From NCBI GenBank assembly GCA_012513245.1, contig JAAZCN010000352.1, positions 1-7,985 of the forward strand: a stretch of 7,985 bases of DNA, read 5' to 3'. Each line of letters opens with the position of its first letter. Position 1 is the first letter of the stretch. Below the pieces are notes generated by a model. The model was not told the DNA's origin and did no database searches. It saw only the letters and a program-made list of their open reading frames with translations. The DNA comes from Synergistaceae bacterium (GTDB lineage Bacteria > Synergistota > Synergistia > Synergistales > Synergistaceae). Of the stretch, positions 5,902 through 7,985 are shown in pieces. A program made the translations under genes and the position numbers.

Positions 5902-6836
5902 CGGTTAAAAAACTGCGGTTTGGTTTTTGTGGATCCGGAAGATTTGCTGCCGAATGCCTCTCCCTGATCAGTGAAAAAGCAAAGCCCGAGTGGGTCGTAA
6001 CAAATGACCCCAGACCATCAGGCAGGGGCCTTCATCTCCGAAATACCCCTGTATTTCAAAAGGCTGAAGAACTTGGGATCACTACCAGGACCACATCAAA
6101 ACTATCAGCAGATACTGATACAATTGAATGGATAAAGAACGAACTTCCGGACCTCATCCTTGTAATAGATTTTGGACACATGATAAAAGAACCGCTGTTG
6201 AACATCGCGCCGCTTGGCTGCATCAACATTCACCCTTCCATGCTCCCCGCATACAGGGGATCGGCTCCGGTACAGAGGGCTATCATGGATGGACTTAAGG
6301 AGACAGGTGTAACGATCTTCAGGCTTGACGAGGGTATGGATTCAGGTCCGATACTCACACAGATCCCGGTTATGATAAGCGATGAAGATGACACAGGATC
6401 CCTTCTTCTCAAGACATGCCGTGCAGGCTGCGAAAAACTTATAGAATATTTGCTTGATATCCCCTCTGATAAATGGAAGTTTACCCCTCAGAACAAAGAG
6501 GGAGCAACAACGGCTCCAAAGATAGATAAGTCTGAGGGAAAGATCGAATGGAAAAATAGCTCGTTAAACATATTTAACAAGATCAGGGCGTTGAACCTTT
6601 CACCGGGTACCTATTGTGAGCTTGGGGACAAAAGGCTGAGGATCAACGAAGCAATGCCGGTATTGGGATCCGGTCTTCCCGGCGAACTGATAAAGATCAA
6701 TGGTGGTTTTCCTGTTATAGCATGTGGTAACGACTCTCTGATGCTGATAAATGTTCAGCCGGAGGGCAAAAAAGCACAAAAAGCCGACGAATGGCTAAGG
6801 GGCAGCAGGATGAAAGTCGGCGATATCCTTCACTGA
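5898..6836 (+). CDS. fmt: Methionyl-tRNA formyltransferase
   Basis: Fmt formylates Met-tRNA(fMet) with 10-formyl-tetrahydrofolate to make the initiator tRNA. The 312-residue product has the catalytic formyltransferase residues N110 and H112 (INIHPSMLPAYRGSAPV, matching the SLLPxYRG signature) and D148 (DEGMDSGPI). Near the N-terminus come GSGRFAAECL (12-21) and SGRGLHLRNTPV (41-52), the latter matching the usual RGRG...PTPVK loop. The C-terminal OB-like tRNA-binding domain covers about 205-312, with IRALNLSPGTY (229-239) corresponding to the usual IRAFNPWPGAW segment. Length is typical. The ATG overlaps the def TGA (ATGA), and no clear Shine-Dalgarno is present, consistent with coupling to def. 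The downstream Nudix gene starts 13 bases after the stop. Confidence 0.96.
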   Translation: MTVKKLRFGFCGSGRFAAECLSLISEKAKPEWVVTNDPRPSGRGLHLRNTPVFQKAEELGITTRTTSKLSADTDTIEWIKNELPDLILVIDFGHMIKEPLLNIAPLGCINIHPSMLPAYRGSAPVQRAIMDGLKETGVTIFRLDEGMDSGPILTQIPVMISDEDDTGSLLLKTCRAGCEKLIEYLLDIPSDKWKFTPQNKEGATTAPKIDKSEGKIEWKNSSLNIFNKIRALNLSPGTYCELGDKRLRINEAMPVLGSGLPGELIKINGGFPVIACGNDSLMLINVQPEGKKAQKADEWLRGSRMKVGDILH

Positions 6837-6840
6837 GGAG
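6836..6840 (+). promoter_or_regulatory. Shine-Dalgarno of the Nudix gene
   Basis: AGGAG overlaps the fmt stop codon and lies 9 bases before the GTG at 6850. This supports GTG as the start and a shared transcript with fmt. Confidence 0.75.
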
Positions 6841-6849
6841 TGAGAAGCT

Positions 6850-7413
6850 GTGGAAAAACCGCAAAGACATAAATTGAGAAACATAATAGAGACGGAAAAT
6901 ATCTACAAAGGCATGATACTGGATCTGAATATCCACCGTGTACTTTTCCCGTCAGGCAGCGAAAAAACAAGAGAAGTCGTAACGCATAAATCAGCAGTAA
7001 CTGTTCTCCCTGTCCATTCAAACGGCAAAATATCCCTGGTCCGTCAATATAGACATGCTGTAGATGAAGATCTCTACGAAATTCCTGCCGGACTGATCGA
7101 ACCTGACGAAGACCCAATTGACACGGCAGTACGTGAGCTTCAGGAAGAAATAGGCTATAAACCGGGTATTATAGAGAAAATTTTTGAATTTTACACATCA
7201 CCAGGTTACTCCACTGAAAGTATCATTTTCTATTTTGCAACTGACCTTATTCCTTCCAAATTGGCAGAAGACGAGGATGAATATATAGAAGTACATGATT
7301 TTACTCTTGAAGAGATAAAGCAGATGATCGAATCCGGAGATATCAAAGACGGCAAGACTATAATGGCCTACTGCTGGTATAAGTCGGAAAAGGCAGAAGA
7401 AAATGCAACTTGA
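6850..7413 (+). CDS. ADP-ribose pyrophosphatase-type Nudix hydrolase (NudF-like), GTG start
   Basis: Nudix enzymes split nucleoside diphosphates linked to another group. The 187-residue product contains a complete Nudix box GX5EX7REUXEEXGU at 81-103 (G81, E87, R95, E96, E99, E100, G102), with Tyr103 at the last, usually aliphatic, position. Two features point to the ADP-ribose pyrophosphatase subgroup: VRQYRHAVDEDLYEIPAG (64-81) before the box, and SPGYSTE (117-123) with P118 about 15 residues after the box, the position known to mark ADP-ribose specificity. Overall length and ending resemble Bacillus subtilis NudF as I remember it. The likely reaction is ADP-ribose to AMP and ribose 5-phosphate; the exact substrate cannot be settled from sequence. 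The gene sits between fmt and the recombinase gene, overlapping the latter by 11 bases. A nearby nudF and xerD also occur in Bacillus. Confidence 0.87.
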   Translation: MEKPQRHKLRNIIETENIYKGMILDLNIHRVLFPSGSEKTREVVTHKSAVTVLPVHSNGKISLVRQYRHAVDEDLYEIPAGLIEPDEDPIDTAVRELQEEIGYKPGIIEKIFEFYTSPGYSTESIIFYFATDLIPSKLAEDEDEYIEVHDFTLEEIKQMIESGDIKDGKTIMAYCWYKSEKAEENAT

Positions 7414-7985
7414 AGAGATCAATGACCCTATTTTTTTAAATGCACTAAGCAAGTTTGAGGACTATATAATGCTTGAGAGGGGCTGCAGCGAGAATACGCT
7501 TAAAGCCTATTCATCTGACCTCAGACAGTGGTATTTCTATTGCAAAAAAATGGAATTTACTCCGCTGATCCTTAACTCGGATAATATAGCGAGATTTCTG
7601 AGGGAACAGTCTTCAAGGGGGATGTCCAAGAGCACCGTTCAGAGAAAAGGAGCTGTCTTGAATTCCTTTGCCAGATATCTTGTTTATGACGGTGTAACTG
7701 AAAACATGCCGATGCTGGATCCCCTGCCGGCAAGGGACAAGATCCTGCCCCAGATAATGACTGAAGGAGAGATACAGCGCCTTATCAATGCCTGTGAAGA
7801 CAACACCCCAATAGGTAAAAGGGACAGGACAGCCATTGAACTTGCTTATGGTACAGGAATGAGAGCGTCAGAGCTCTGTTCTCTGAAGCTGAAGGACATA
7901 AACAGAGGCGGGGGACTTATCTTCACAAGAGGCAAGGGAGACAAGGAAAGATGTATACCCTACGTCGGCGGAGTAAGAAAAGTAG
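7403..7985 (+). CDS. xerD: XerC/XerD-type tyrosine recombinase, N-terminal 194 residues (3' end outside window)
   Basis: Xer recombinases resolve chromosome dimers at dif sites near the end of replication. The open frame runs from ATG 7403 to the window edge without a stop; full-length relatives are about 295-300 residues. Residues of about 8-105 form the SAM-like core-binding domain (FEDYIMLERGCSENTLKAY, 18-36). The catalytic domain begins near 115 and contains Arg I, R154 (YGTGMRASEL), and the beta-hairpin lysine K178 (TRGKGDKER). The HxxR and Tyr motifs lie beyond the window. Translation probably starts by coupling, since the gene overlaps the end of the Nudix gene and has only a weak purine-rich stretch before it. 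XerC cannot be excluded; XerD is preferred because of the alignment of R154 and K178 with E. coli XerD R148 and K172, and because of the Nudix neighbour. Nothing suggests an integrase of a mobile element. Confidence 0.85.
   Translation, partial: MQLEEINDPIFLNALSKFEDYIMLERGCSENTLKAYSSDLRQWYFYCKKMEFTPLILNSDNIARFLREQSSRGMSKSTVQRKGAVLNSFARYLVYDGVTENMPMLDPLPARDKILPQIMTEGEIQRLINACEDNTPIGKRDRTAIELAYGTGMRASELCSLKLKDINRGGGLIFTRGKGDKERCIPYVGGVRKV

Noticed and set aside
7403..7985. Tyrosine recombinase as integrase of a mobile element
   Set aside because: No tRNA, direct repeats, phage genes or composition change nearby; it is overlapped by a housekeeping operon and matches the Xer layout in domain order and motif spacing.
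1..7985. Search for tRNAs, riboswitches, CRISPR repeats and inverted repeats of insertion sequences
   Set aside because: None seen: coding sequence fills nearly the whole window, and the only non-coding stretch over 20 bases is the rpsA-def gap, which holds the terminator and candidate promoter.

Overview
The window is a dense stretch of housekeeping genes, all on the + strand, with almost no intergenic space. By eye the base composition is moderate (mid-40s % GC), and no gene looks foreign. The order (mutS end) - mutL - miaA - ispH - rpsA - def - fmt - Nudix hydrolase - xerD start resembles what I recall for anaerobic bacteria of the Synergistota. That assignment is an inference from gene order and general protein character; it was not tested by a search, and some Firmicutes-like lineages share parts of the order.

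Region 1 (2-3701) holds a translationally linked chain. The last 58 codons of mutS overlap mutL in ATGA. mutL overlaps miaA by one base in TGATG. miaA is followed after 6 bases by ispH, which starts with TTG. These genes serve mismatch repair (MutS, and MutL with the endonuclease motifs found in bacteria lacking MutH), tRNA A37 prenylation (MiaA), and the last step of the MEP isoprenoid pathway (IspH). IspH makes the DMAPP that MiaA consumes, so the two adjacent genes share a metabolite.

Region 2 (3702-5370) is rpsA, a ribosomal protein S1 with five S1 domains. It has a perfect AGGAGG Shine-Dalgarno sequence, an acidic, repetitive N-terminus, a basic and probably disordered C-terminal tail, and a Rho-independent terminator after it. 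Its arginine codon choice differs from its neighbours in the way expected of a highly expressed gene.

Region 3 (5372-7985) is a second transcription unit. It probably starts at an extended -10 promoter tucked against the terminator tail. It holds def and fmt (removal and addition of the formyl group at the initiator methionine; ATGA overlap), an ADP-ribose-pyrophosphatase-type Nudix hydrolase, and the first 194 codons of a XerC/XerD tyrosine recombinase that overlaps the Nudix gene by 11 bases and runs off the window.

I found no RNA genes, insertion sequences, CRISPR arrays, prophage genes or defence systems. The largest stretch without coding sequence is the roughly 110 bases between rpsA and def. 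I do not see an undescribed system here. The findings are small-scale: start choice, domain architecture, motif variants, a compact terminator/promoter junction and an excess of GATC words.
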